This document shows positions 33,160 through 44,382 of a stretch of DNA of 64,000 bases, in pieces. Every line of letters begins with the position of its first letter. Within the stretch, counting starts at the first letter, position 1. The DNA is taken from contig JALJCO010001117.1 in assembly GCA_023101725.1 (NCBI GenBank), positions 22,852 to 86,851 on the forward strand. Direction: 5' to 3'. The notes beneath the pieces were generated by a model that saw only the letters and a list, made by a program, of their open reading frames with translations, searched no databases and was not told the DNA's origin. This stretch comes from Atherinomorus stipes (lineage: Eukaryota > Chordata > Actinopteri > Atheriniformes > Atherinidae). Made by a program: the position numbers and the translations under genes.

Positions 33160-33670
33160 GTAGGACCCAGGATCACATGAAGCCTAAACTAGCCAATCAC
33201 AGCTCTGATTCCTTTTGTGGTTTTAGTATTTCCTTGTATGTTGGAGGATGTCCTCATAAGTTAGATATCCCACTTTTTATGTTACATGTGTGTGTAGGAA
33301 TAAGACCTAAGTTAAAACGAGCCAAAAACTCCAGAGTGTGAAAGTGGCTTTGTTTTTGTGTTCACACCAGAATCAGCCACAAGAGCGCGCTCTCCACAGT
33401 ACACGTTATGGCTTCTCTGTGGAAGCTGCTAGCTACTAAAAAGCTCTTTTTTAGCATCTCCTGAAATCAGCTGATTACCTTGTTAAGAGGTGGTGTAGCC
33501 AGAGTGGCCAAATGATTCATACCTGCTGCGGATTAATGACGAGGTTTGTCAGAGAGGAGGACGCCACAACAGACTGATGCAGAGTCCACATCACTGCAGA
33601 CACCAAATCGATCCACCTGCAATCTCCCGCTCCATTTCTCCCTCAATCGTGAAGAAGACCCAGAGATATA

Positions 33671-34936
33671 GATGGGTTTCTGAGCAACGTCACAGATAAG
33701 ATGCGCGCGCAACCAAGGGGCAAGAAAACAGAGGAAAAGCATTATTGAACTATGAGAAGACGTGTGTTTTACATACAAAACTCGACTTTTAATGCAGATC
33801 AGGTCAAGATATGACGTGAAAGTGTCGGGAAAATATAATGTTTGAGTCCTGGTATTTGTTCGGTTGCAAAAATCAAAACATTAATGCATGTGAACAGTTG
33901 AAAATGGTGAAAATAGGACAGTAGGCGTGACTGATCTTCAGAAAACCCTCGCAGATAACTTATTCCGGTTCAGACTATGATTTATTTAGTCTTTCACCAT
34001 GGTCACATGTAGGATTAAACCACGGCGGAGGCAGAAATTATTCCCGTATTCTAGTCAGAAGCCTGTAATAGCAGCATCACCGCCGCGATCGGCTGCATGA
34101 CATAAACTGTAAACACTGTGTGTGACAGCCATCCTCTGCTGCTTAGACACAAACTTAAAAAGAAGAAGAAACTGATGGTGGAGCCGTTTACGAACGTTCA
34201 CGTGGCATAACAACACATCCCGGAGATTTAGTACGAAGTACGGGGGTCGTAAATCAGATGGCGTTTGAGTTTATACCATTAGCTTGCTAGCAGTTAGCTA
34301 GTCTGTCTGCTGTCCACCACGATCTCATCCACAATAAAGCAGAACGTTACACAAGCAGCGAAACTTACCGACAGCAATGCGTGTTCGTCCCTAACAGCTG
34401 GAATCAGCTCCTTTCCAAACGTAGTGATGATGTCGTCTTTGCCTGGTTTAATCCAAACTAGTGAAAGTTGCTCCTGTATGGAGGAGGTGAGGACGACACG
34501 GAGCTGAACTGAACCTGCTGCAGGCTGCAGATTGTTGTGGCCTCTTTTGGTTTTAACAAAGAGTCTAAACCAAAGTTTAAGCCGCTTTCTAACTCAGGTT
34601 TTTCAGGCAAATTTCAAATGAGGTCCAACACGAATAATATCCATGTTTTAACTAGAAAAATGCCGTTTCCGGGTGATGACTCCCTTACCAAGTTAGTGTA
34701 ATCGTGATAGAAATATAACACAGCAACGCAGCGTCTGTATTTTGTTATTCGTCATCAAAATACAGATTTATTCAATATAGTTTTAAACACAACGATCTCG
34801 GTTTGTTTCATCGGGTTACTTTACATTTTTATGAATGATATAAGTGCGTGTTTGGCCGTAGACTCCAATACAAAACAGGCTTTTTGCCCCCTGGGTGCGC
34901 GCGCAACTGCCAATGTTTGTAAACAGGAAACCCATC
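33671..34936. mobile_element. non-autonomous DNA element, 1,266 bp, 4-bp TATA duplication
   Basis: The ends GATGGGTTTC and GAAACCCATC are inverted, with a shared subterminal gcgcgcgcaa block on each side. tata flanks both ends. The duplicated copy at about 59250-59260 lacks it (gaaatatacaaacttc), giving an empty site with exactly the length expected for a 4-bp duplication. No transposase frame is present, and the superfamily is unresolved. Confidence 0.75.
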
Positions 34937-35995
34937 TATATGAACTTCTCCACCTGGGACAGTATCATTCCTCACCCGAAGAGGACACTCCACCCTTTTT
35001 CTGGGTGAGGATCATGGTGTTGGCTCAGAAGGGGAAGAAGTGCACTATCAGCACTGTTAAAGGGGAAACTCAGTAACTTTTTTACCTCAAATGCTTTTCA
35101 GAATCCCCGTGGGGCTAAACAAAGTGTTTACGGAGCGATTCAATGTCCCCCCCTCCCTCCCGCCGGGGCCTCTGGCCTGTGAGCAGCTCTATGCAACTTT
35201 GCCTGCGCCGACCCGAGCAGAACTTGCGACAACAGAAACCGCTGTACGGTACTCAGGTCCCCTATCTACCGAGCTGCTTCCAGCTCTGATTTGAACCAGA
35301 TTACCAGCGCTAATTGGAAGAAAACATTTCTTTAGCTTCCACCTAAACACGGCTCCTGGTCTCATAACCAACTCTTTGCTGGACCAGAGTGATTCATGTA
35401 GCTGCGCTGCCTGGGCGCTGGGTGAAGCATCACTGCTTCAGGCTCAATAATCACTTGTCACGTCCGCAAAAAGTAAATAAAAGTTCGTATTCTTACCTGC
35501 TACTCGCCAACACCAGAGAAAAATATAATCCACGGCATATTTACCCGCAAATCGCGGGTAAAACGTCCCGTTTCAGAAGAAACAGGACTTTGCTTTGAGC
35601 AGAGGGAGACGTGGTGCTGCTACCAACACAGCAACGTAGCATCAACAAGCTAGAAAAAGCTTAGAAATATAACCAGGGATCAAAATAGAGGAAAGACAGG
35701 TAGAGAAGCCGTCTGTGTGCTGTGGGGGTGCAGGGGGGTTGAACACGACGGTGAAAGGACGCCACTAGGGGGAGCCCCGAGCTGAAGTTACTGAGTTCTG
35801 CTTTAACAGTGGAGATGGTGTGTTGCTGACCTTGACTCGGGACGTTGTGGGTCAGTGGAAGGAATACTTTGAAGACCTTCACCAGCACGTTTTTTGATGA
35901 GGAAGCAGAGTTTGGGGATTCAGGGGTGGACTCTCCTGTCACCGGAGCTGAGGTCACTGAGGTGGTTAAAGAGCTCCTCGGTATCAGAGCCCCGG
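34937..35995 (+). pseudogene. LINE linker fragment, split by a TTAA element (duplicate copy A)
   Basis: Frame pieces read LHLGQYHSSPEEDTPPFFWV and MVLAQKGKKCTISTVK, then after the inserted element WVSGRNTLKTFTSTF-type sequence in one frame and VTGAEVTEVVKELLG and RAPGVDEIQ in another. These are the linker just before the reverse transcriptase of a fish LINE, probably the family seen at 1010-1431. The copy stops at VDEIQ, where a hAT-like end (cagtgtttcccctac) begins. Copy B at 59250-59585 has the same truncation. Confidence 0.65.
35061..35802. mobile_element. TTAA-flanked non-autonomous element (piggyBac/Kolobok-like), 742 bp
   Basis: TTAA lies on both sides (35057-35060, 35803-35806). The ends AGGGGAAACTCAGTAACTT and AAGTTACTGAGTTCTGCT are inverted matches. 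The duplicated segment has the empty site actgttaacagtgg near 59374. There is no transposase. Confidence 0.8.
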
Positions 35996-36009
35996 GGGTG
36001 GATGAGATC

Positions 36010-36190
36010 CAGTGTTTCCCCTACTATTATATAGGCAGGAAGCCCCACCCTCCCTACAAGACCCAGCGCCACGTCTACAAAGTCAGGTTAATAACCTCTG
36101 CCAAAGAGGTAATGTTTTCGGTAGCGTTGATTTGTCTGTCCATCCGTATGTCAGCAACTTTACAGAAAAAGTACTGTAAAGCCCTTAGAA
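36010..36190. repeat. hAT-like end and dispersed repeat pieces
   Basis: cagtgtttcccctac is a hAT-type terminus; its partner end is not found. caaagaggtaatgttttcgg is a widely dispersed fish repeat. No gene. Confidence 0.4.
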
Positions 36191-36279
36191 AAAAAATCCA
36201 AAAACACCTCTTAGGTAAATCACAATAACCTAATAAAAATTAAAACAATAAATGTAACAAAACAGAAAAATAAAACTAT

Positions 36280-37175
36280 TAAATGTGGATTATTAAATAT
36301 CAGATCCCTTTCTTCTAAATCTCTGTTAGTTAATGATCTGATTGGCGATCATCATGTTGATTTATTTTGTCTCACAGAAACCTGCTGCAGCAGGATGATC
36401 ATGTTGCTATTAATGAATCTACTCCACCCGATTAATTAAATTTTCATGTTCCTAGAGCCGCAGGCCGAGGAGGAGGTGTGGCTGCTATCTTTCAATCAGG
36501 GCTATTTATTAATCCCAGACCTACGATTAGTCATAATTCCTTTGAACATCTAATTCTAAGCCTTTCTCATCCTAACTGGAAATCAGAGAAACCACTTTTG
36601 TTAGCTGTAGTGTATCGTCCACCTGGACCTTACTCAGAGTTTCTGACTGAATTTTCAGACTTTTTATCAGATTTAGTGTTGAATACTGATAAAGTTGTCG
36701 TTTTGGGCGACCTTAATGTTCATGTTGACGATAACAATGACAGCTTAAATATTGCCTATAAATCTATGCTAGACTCAATCGGTTTTTCACAAAATGTTCA
36801 CGAACCCACTCATTCTCATAATCATACTCTGGATCTGGTCCTGACGTATGGTGTTGACAGTGAGGAACTGAAAGTTTTTCCCCATAATCCTGTTCTGTCT
36901 GATCACTTCTTAATAACTTTTGAGTTTACTTTACTTGACTACACGATGGCTGAGAATAAATTCCATTACAGTAGATGTTTATCAGATAGGGCTGTTACCA
37001 AGTTTAAAGAATCTATTTCATCACTATTTCCTACAATGCCAGATGTTAACGTCACAGAAAGCATCTATTCAAGCTTTACTCCAGTTCAGATTGATCAGCT
37101 TGCTGATGAAATAGCAGTTTCAACACGCACAGTACTAGATAATGTGGCTCCGTTAAAAAAGAAGATCATCTGTTA
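36280..37175 (+). pseudogene. L2 LINE AP-endonuclease
   Basis: [18 protein letters not shown] starts the domain, and DLFCLTETC carries the catalytic glutamate. After a frame change come AAGRGGGVAAIFQ, VVYRPPGPYSEFLTEFSDFL, LGDLNVHVDD, THSHNHTLDLVLTYG and LSDHFLITF. All endonuclease blocks are therefore present across two frames. The frame shift lies near 36385-36440 and a TAG ends the second frame at 37173-37175. Function was target-DNA nicking; this copy is inactive. Confidence 0.8.
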
Positions 37176-37237
37176 GAAGAAGGAAGCTCCTTGGTTTAAT
37201 TCCCAGCTACGAGCTTTAAAACAGACATCTAGACGTT

Positions 37238-38315
37238 ATGAGAGGAAATGGCGCATCTGGCTTAGAGGAGTCTCGCTTAATCTGGAAAGAGAGTCTAATT
37301 GTTTATAAAAAATTCTTACGTAAGACTAGAACAGCTTACTATTCATCATTGATAGAGGAAAATAGGAATAATCCCAGGTTCCTTTTCAGCACTGTAGCCA
37401 GGCTGACGAAGAGCCGTAGTGCTGTTGAGCCATGCATTCCCCCGACTCTCAGCTGTGACGATTTCATGAGTTTCTTTACAAACAAAATTGTTTCTATTAG
37501 AGAGAAAATCCATGACATCCTCCCAGCTTCTAACGACATCTTACCCCCAGCAGGTTTAGAGACATCTGTAGATGCTGAATTATGTCTGGATCATTTCTGT
37601 CCTATACAGATATCTGAGTTAACCAAACTAATTGTGGCATCCAAACCTTCTACCTGCATTCTGGATCCCATCCCAACCAAGTTGCTAAAGGAAGTCTTTC
37701 CTTTGATTAACACTTACTTACTAGATCTGATCAACTCTTCTCTATTGACAGGATATGTACCTCAGTCCTTTAAGACTGCAGTAATAAAACCTTTACTTAA
37801 AAAACCTACTCTTGATTCAGGAGAGTTAGCTAATTACAGACCGATATCCAACTCCCCCCTTTATGTCTAAAATTCTTGAGAAAACAGTTTCAGCTCAACT
37901 TTGTGCCCATCTGAGCAGAAATAATCTGTTTGAAAAGTTTCAGTCTGGTTTTAGAGCTCATCATAGCACAGAGACGGCACTGGTGAAGGTTACTAATGAT
38001 CTTCTCATGGCTTCAGATAAAGGACTCCTGTCCATACTTGTCCTGTTGGATCTCAGTGCTGCATTCGACACCATTGATCACAACATTCTGCTACAGAGAC
38101 TTGAACATGTTATTGGAATTAGAGGAACTGCATTAGACTGGTTCAAGTCATACTTATCTGATAGATTTCAGTTTGTTAATGTCAACGAGTCTTCATCACA
38201 CACCAGAGTAACTCATGGAGTTCCCCAGGGTTCTGTGCTCGGACCAATTCTCTTCACGTTATACATGCTTCCTTTGGGTAATATCATCAGACAACATGGC
38301 ATAAATGTTCATTAG
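37238..38315 (+). pseudogene. L2 LINE linker and reverse transcriptase, N-terminal half
   Basis: The linker reads RKTRTAYYSSLIEENRNNPR, FFTNKIVSIREKI, LDPIPTKLLKEVFPLI and FKTAVIKPLLKKPTLDS up to NYRPISN. A frameshift near 37855 is followed by [52 protein letters not shown] and [14 protein letters not shown]. The frame ends at INVH, where a MITE has inserted immediately before the catalytic CYADDTQIYL. Confidence 0.82.
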
Positions 38316-39073
38316 CTACGTTTACATGGACAATAATTCATCTATCCGATTTGAAATCTTTATGATCGGAGCTTCCAGCTGACATGTTTACATGGACAGT
38401 GGAAAAGTGATCCGATCGGTTGTATTTACTTGATGGACAGATATTTTTGTAATGCTTTTGACATGCGCAATGGCTCCTGGATAGTAAGAAGAGGAGTTTT
38501 CTTTTTAAATGCATAATCTTTTGACCGTTGAAATGCTCAATAATCATTAACTCTTTCAGTGGGGATTTAAAAAAACAGCCATATAACGGGTCCGTACTGG
38601 ACCCACGGCTGAAGCACATCATCAAAAATGGATCCGCTATGGATCCGGGAAAAGGTGCAGCTACAGCTTTAGGTCTGCCTCTGCTCCGCCTAACATCAGA
38701 GTTTCCAGTCAGAACGTGGATCATCAGCGGATCTATTCCGCTGGGCAAGTGGACTCCTACATGACTGTGCAAGGCAGATCCGTGGCGAACAGCACAGCTG
38801 CCGCAGATCCTTTGCTGTCTGGGGTTTCCCAGCAAAGTCTTGTTGTGTTTTGCTTCCGCCGTCTTCCCTGAATCTGCTACGTCACGCAACCCCCACATGG
38901 TTCAAGCATGCGCAGAGACAAAATTCCACAGAAATGATTGGAATGACTGTTTACATGAGAATTTTTTTCTGCTGATCGGATCGTAAAAAGGTTTAAACCA
39001 CCCCTCTCGACTGGATTGGAAATTCTTTACGATGAGGCTGATCGGATCAAAATTGTGCCATGTAAACGCAGCT
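38316..39073. mobile_element. TA-flanked MITE inserted next to the RT catalytic motif
   Basis: The ends (TA)GCTACGTTTACATGG and CCATGTAAACGCAGC(TA) are inverted. Removing it rejoins NVH with CYADDTQ. No transposase. gtttacatgg-type ends are shared with other dispersed fish repeats, e.g. near 49590. Confidence 0.75.
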
Positions 39074-39075
39074 AC

Positions 39076-39295
39076 TGTTATGCAGACGACACTCAGATAT
39101 ACTTATCTATGAAGCCTGATGAAACCAATCAGTTTGTTAGATTACAAAGATGTCTTAGTGACATAAAGACCTGGATGACCCTGAACTTTCTGCTTCTAAA
39201 TTCAGACAAGACCGAGGTTATAGTACTACTACCTTTAAGATCAGGCTTAAAACCTTCCTTTTTGATAAGTCTTATAGTTAGGGATCCCTAACTAT
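39076..39295 (+). pseudogene. L2 LINE catalytic YADD block and 3' tail
   Basis: CYADDTQIYLSMKPDE, DIKTWMTLNFLLLNSDKTEV then a jump to a tail sequence that normally lies several hundred codons later. This internal deletion removed the C-terminal domain. Confidence 0.75.
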
Positions 39296-39720
39296 AGCCA
39301 AAGCCCCGTTTCCACCAGCGGGTCTGGGTCGGGTCGGGCCGGATCGGTCCACGTTTTTTTGCGTCTCCACAGATAAAAACTGGGACGGGTACCCTTATAT
39401 CAGACCCGACCCGGCCTACTTTTTTGGCACCCTTCGGTAGGGGTACTGATCTAACCGATCCGGACCAAAGAGGTGGAGCTAACACAAAGCAATACATTGA
39501 TTTGTTGAAAAATCTCACTCCCCGCGTGACCAAGCGTAAAAACAAAGCCGGGGTGACTCCTTTTGTTTCTGTCACGTGTGGCGCGGTGTTTTGGTTAAAC
39601 GCCGTAGCACGGCGAAGATGTCACGTGATCACGTAGCAGCGCTATCCAGCGCCTCCAGAGTAAGGGTACAGGTTGCTGTGGGGACGCAGCGTGAAATCAA
39701 CACATCCGTACCAAAACCCC
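39296..39720. repeat. GC-rich dispersed repeat
   Basis: aaagccccgtttccaccagc and ctgggtcgggtcgggccgga resemble the end of a dispersed fish MITE. No partner end was found with confidence. Confidence 0.35.
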
Positions 39721-39759
39721 TTCCTCGCCCCCCAGTAGCCCTCGTTCCCTCATTGCTGA

Positions 39760-42050
39760 TCGTCCATTGCAACCATTGTGGGTGGCTGCTCTCCTCGGAC
39801 GACTAGTTTCCCAGCGCTCCAACCGCAGCCCGACCCCCCCGCCTGTACTCCACGCATTTCGTGTCTTCACCTTTCGGTTCACGGATCGTCTCTCCTCCTC
39901 GCACGGTCGGGCCTCATGGCCGCCGGCTTCCCCGCTCTACTTGCTCCTCGGACCCGCTGTCCTGCAGCCTCCACGCCGTTCGAGTGGCGCACCGCAGTCG
40001 GACCAGCTTCCCGGCCCGCGGCCGCCTTCTCTTGCCCAAACAGTTCCCGCCAGCGGTGCCAGGTCTTCGGGACTTCCTGCTCCTCCGGGCGGCTTCCTCC
40101 TGGCCGGTTTCTCGCGACGTCGCAGCCCCGCCTCTGCCGCCTGCAACACTCTGGGTTGTCTCTCCCGCACCTGCTCCGCCCGTCCTGGAGCTCTCTCGGC
40201 TCGTTTCCTTCTCTTTTCCTCCCGTTCGTCTCTTGCCGTCCCGGCGCTGTCCGAACGCTTCCGCTTCTTCTCGGCCTCGTTTCCTTTCTTCTGGTACTGG
40301 TTACACCGCGGCTCCTTACTCTCGTCCACACGTATCAGCGCCGCCACAGCCGGTCCTCATCTGTCCTCTAGTGATGTGTCGTTCACGAACGATTCGTTCA
40401 ATATGAACTAATCTTTTATATGACTCGGGAGTAATGAGTCCTCTCAGAGAGTGGTTCGTTCATTTTCATGCACTGCGCTCTCTCGCCACAAGGCAGCAGC
40501 TGTAAGCTCAGCCAGCCAGCAGGACGACAGGAAACAGAAATGATTAGTTCATGACTCAACCAACTGTGTCGGTCCACAGGTATCTTTCTTTTGTGACAGT
40601 CGGGCTGCTCAGGCTGTGTGGTGAGGAGCAGGCACTTTAGTTCGTTCATAATCTTTCATATGGATCTTTCATTCGTTCATTTGTCACGTGAGAGCTGCGC
40701 TACGGTTACGGGGCTGTGGAGAGGAGACCAACAAGGAATGATGTCTGATATCTTATGTTCATTCATCCGGCCCATAGCCGCTTCAGCTGTGGCTCTCATC
40801 AGTCCATCAGGGCCTCCACCCACTCCAACCGCTGCTCAGCTTCTCACCGCATTCTCACACTGGGCCACGTGCTGCCCTCTACCACGGACACGGCCTCCAC
40901 CCGCTCCAACCGCCGCTCAGCTTCTCGCCACGTTCTCTCACACTGGGCCACATGCTGCCCTCCGCCACGGACACGGCCGGCACAGCCCTCAGATCACCAC
41001 CTTCCCAATTCTATCTGGGTCCCATGCCATCTCTCCGCCATCTTTCGTCCAGGACTGGTGGCTGCTCGCTCCATCGCTCTACCCGGCCCTCTCTGACGGC
41101 CTTTTGGCCACGCTCGCCGCCTCAGCGGCACCTCTGTCGGCTGGTCTCCTCTGGCCCTCCACCGGTTCTGCGGTGGCTCTTGCTAGCCTATTGGGCCTTT
41201 GCTTGCTCCAACCAGGGCACGCCTCCACGCCGAAGTCTCTCATGGTCTGCCATGCCCGACCCTTGGCACGGTCTCCCACCACAGTCTCCTGGACTCTGGA
41301 TCTCACTGCCTCGATTCACGGTGCATCTCTTGAGCCAGCCTCTCCAGCTCTCAGCCGCTTCGACGGTCGCTCTCCCCAGTCTATTCACGCCCCCGTCACG
41401 GCGGTCGCTCGCACTCTCCGCTGCACATCCCTCAGCCACACGCCCGACTGGGCTGCCACGGGTACCAGCCCTGCCTTTCTCCCCAGCTCCACCGTTCTCC
41501 CCTGCCATCGCCTGGGGCACCCTCCCACAATTTGCCTCCGCCTGTCCGGTCTGGCACACGCCAACGTGTCGCTTCCGCCTCTGCTCAGTCTTTCGCGGAG
41601 CCTTCTCTGCTCGTTTCTTCCTTCCTTTCCTCCCTTCCGTCTCTGGCCGCCCCGGCACCGCCGACGGCCGCTCTCGCTTCTTCTCAGCTTCCGATTCCTC
41701 GTGATTTCTTGGCTGCCGGCTCCGCCGCAGCCTCTTCCTTTCCTCCCTTCCGTCTCTGGTCGTCCCGGCACCGCCGACGGCCGCTCTCGCTTCTTCTCAG
41801 CTTCCGATTCCTCGTGATTTCTTGGCTGCCGGCTCCGCCGCAGCCTCTTCCTTCCTTCTTGCGTTCTGGTGCGGCCACAGCTGTGCCCCTCCTGCCCTCT
41901 TCAGGGGCCCCAGCCTTTTTCTGGCTTTTCTGCCCTCTCCTCCTTTCGTTCTGGCTTATTTCTTCCTTGTTCCGTCTCTGCCCCTCTCCCTGCTTCTGCC
42001 CCTCATTTTGTGCAAATTTCTTCTGGCTGTCCTGGGTCTCACAGCCGGCT
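39760..42050. other. GC-rich, C/T-biased region with tandem duplications (possible DIRS gag)
   Basis: Open in several frames on both strands because of strong pyrimidine bias on the plus strand. Plus-strand frames are rich in serine, proline and leucine; minus-strand frames are rich in arginine, glutamate and lysine. No motif identifies a product. An 81-bp duplication lies at about 40811-40972 and a 113-bp duplication at about 41641-41866. The segment at 40199-40300 resembles 41611-41700. A gag-like role is inferred only from position. Confidence 0.4.
40371..40690. repeat. hAT-like MITE fragment
   Basis: gtgatgtgtcgttcacgaac begins a stretch with repeated attcgttca motifs, typical of a non-autonomous hAT in fish. 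Its right end is not clear. Confidence 0.4.
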
Positions 42051-42169
42051 ACCGCCATGCCACCCATCCAGCCGCCCGTCTCTGCCCTGCATCCCGGTGG
42101 CTCCTGTCTCCTGGTTTTGGCAGGTCACTATGTTGACTTGGTGCTGTTATCGTACCCTTTCGCTTTTGC

Positions 42170-42730
42170 TCAGCTGTCGGGGTCTCGCATGCCGCTCCCG
42201 GGACCGTCGCCCGACTTCGTGGCCCGGCATCTTACTTTTCTTTTGGGGATCAGCCTCAACTCCTTTTCCTTTCAGAGCTCCTTGCCTCTGGAAAAGGTCA
42301 AGGGCATCTCGAGTCTCCTCTCCAACTACGTGCTGGTGGATGAATGCACACAACGGCAGCCCTCATGGGTCATCTCGCTTATGCCATGCGCATTGGCTCC
42401 GACTTCAAACTTCTCGATTCAGCTTCGGTGTTGTGCTCTTTACCTGCAGTACCCCATCATTATAGCCACCATTCTCTGGGGTCATAAATGGTCCGGTAGG
42501 TCAATCCTAATTCATTCTGACGATTCCACTGCAGTCAGTGTCACCTACAAGGCCAGTCCCGTTTCCTTATGATCATACAGCCCATTCGCATACGTCCATC
42601 CGCGTCTTGATCTCAGCACAGCATCAGTTCCTCCTCAGAGCTGCCTACATCCCGAGCCTCTTAACAAGTATTCGCTCCGAATCAGACCAACACCAGACTC
42701 CAGTCCCTCCATTCACCAACCATCTTCAGT
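42170..42730 (+). pseudogene. DIRS-like RT/RNase H C-terminal region
   Basis: Readable pieces are FLLGISLNSFSFQSSLPLEK, LLSNYVLVDECTQRQ, ILWGHKWSGRSILIHSDDST and, in another frame, HQFLLRAAYIP with TPVPPF. These match the end of the polymerase of DIRS-like elements, where the aspartate in the IHSDxS block belongs to RNase H and the RAAYIPG block follows. At least two frameshifts and one deletion separate them. The RT active site is not recognisable upstream. Confidence 0.65.
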
Positions 42731-42744
42731 AAGATCACAATTCA

Positions 42745-43625
42745 TTGTCTGTTGCCTCAAGTGAAGCCATCCTCAACAGTCTCGCTCCAGGCATACTCTC
42801 AGCCTACCTCACGGGCTGGAACAGTTTCAAAAACGTATCATTCTGTCTATTAACTCGCTTCCCTCAGTTTGACATTACCACACTTTACAGTTACATCGCC
42901 TGTATTTTCTCTTTCCAAAGAATTCTCTGTTCCACTATCCACACTTACCTTTCCGGTATATTCTTCTGTCGGCTCTTGCTTGGCTCTTCGTGTCCATCTT
43001 TCACTCATTGTCATGTCACCAGGCTCTTAAACAGACTTCGAAAATGAGAGTCAGCTCCGACATTGATACGCCTTCCTCTCACGTTGGACGTTCTCCACCT
43101 CTGCATTAACACGTTACGACCAGAAAACTGTTCTACCATTGATCAGACCTTGGAAGCAGTCATTTTGGCATCCTATGATTCTCTGAATTTTGCACCTACA
43201 ACGTCCATTTTCAACTCCTTTTCACCCCTGCCTCTCAGACATCTGCTACTCACCTGACTGTCTCGTATTCACGCTTAAAGAAAAACAGATCAACTCGGAA
43301 TCTCTTCCCCATTTATCTGTTTGAATTGTATTCACACCTCAGCCCTTAAGAACCAGTTCCAGACTACTTCCAACTTGGACTGCAATCAACTGCCTCACCT
43401 TTGGATCCGCTCTTCACTGAGAAAAGGAAATTGGCTACTAGATTCTGGTTCAGCAACCATTTCCGTCAAGTCCGTCTGTCCGGCTTAGAATCAGAACACT
43501 ATTCCATCCATTCATTCCACATCTGCGCAGCCACCACCGCCTCCAGATTTGATGTATCAGACCAAAAACATTCAGTTGCTCAGACGCTGGTCTTAGCAAG
43601 CCTATCGTTCAAACGTTTGCAATAA
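42745..43625 (+). pseudogene. DIRS-like tyrosine recombinase, broken
   Basis: The N-terminal core-binding part reads SLAPGILSAYLTGWNSFK, TLYSYIACIFSF, IHTYLSGIFF, and HVTRLLNRLRK before a stop. LPLTLDVLHLCINTLRP continues it. The C-terminal catalytic part (43401-43625) reads TRFWFSNHFRQV and EHYSIHSFHICAATTA. In intact recombinases the last block is HSFRIGAAT: the H-x-x-R arginine is replaced by histidine here. Several stops lie between the parts. The intact enzyme would join the circular cDNA to the genome; this copy cannot. Confidence 0.75.
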
Positions 43626-43681
43626 CCTTTTAGATATACGTAGAGCTCATTCACTTCTTGGCTCTGGCCAGTCATTTTGGG

Positions 43682-44382
43682 GGTTCCCTAAGCCGGACTC
43701 ACTACCGAAAGACTACACCCCCCCACTAGGTCTTCCTCTGGCTCATCATCATATCTCATTCTTTCTTTCAATCAGTCAATCAATCCTTCATCATCATCAT
43801 CATCATCATCATCACTCCTTTTGTTGTGGCGTGGTCCTTGCTAGTGAAATGAGGTTAATTCATTAACATAGGTTCAGGAGCAGGACCACGCCTCAACCAC
43901 ACCTGCCTTCAATCTCACTAATCACCAAGCAGCCTTAAATACTCGCTCACCTCATCAACTCAGTTTCTCGTTCTCTCGACGACCCTCCCTTCCCCTCCCT
44001 TTCCTCTCGTTGCATCTCCTCTACCTTCCCTTTTGCCTTGTCCGCCTGCTTCGTTCGGCCTTTCTCCATCTGCTGCCCCTCCCTGGCCTTTGCCCCCCCT
44101 CTTCTCTGCCTCCCTTCTCCTTCCTGCTGTCCTACTTCTTTCCCATCATCTGACCGTCTCCTCCATTCTTGTTCCTTGTCTGCTTCCTTCTCTTCTTTCG
44201 GGTTCCATCTGAGGGAGGGTTCCCTAAGCCGGACTCACTACCGATAGACTACACCCCCACACTAGGTCTTCCTCCGGCTCATCATCATATCTCATTCTTT
44301 CTTCCAATCAGTCAATCAATCCCTTATCATCATCATCGTCATCATCACTCCTTTTGTTGTGGCATGGTCCTTGCTAGTGAAC
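43682..44382. repeat. split direct repeats of the DIRS-like element
   Basis: gggttccctaagccggactc starts two copies of about 167 bp (43682-43848 and 44216-44382). Both contain a tcatca microsatellite (longer in the first) and end ggtccttgctagtgaa. The unique 365 bp between them is pyrimidine-rich. Confidence 0.8.

Larger units (their letters stand above)
36260..39295 (+). mobile_element. L2-type LINE, decayed, with a MITE inserted in the RT
   Basis: The order is endonuclease (36280-37175), linker (37175-37860), RT (37863-38313), MITE insertion (38316-39073), then the YADD block (39076-39230), a jump deleting most of the C-terminus, and a 3' tail ggcttaaaaccttccttttt. Several stops and frameshifts separate the parts. 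It is older than the copy at 24.8 kb. Confidence 0.85.
39721..44382 (+). mobile_element. DIRS-like (tyrosine-recombinase) retrotransposon, decayed
   Basis: From about 42170 to 43625 the plus strand holds RT/RNase H-region and tyrosine-recombinase fragments of the DIRS/Ngaro type. Directly downstream, a direct repeat of about 167 bp occurs twice (43682-43848 and 44216-44382), as expected for the B1 and B2 parts of the split direct repeats of this order. The 5' boundary is uncertain: 39721-42050 is GC-rich low-complexity DNA in the position where gag would lie, and an A1 terminal repeat was not found. Confidence 0.65.

Noticed and set aside
39760..42050. Arginine/glutamate-rich minus-strand proteins and serine/proline-rich plus-strand proteins
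   Set aside because: All reflect pyrimidine bias of the plus strand. No family motif was recognised and duplications shift between frames.
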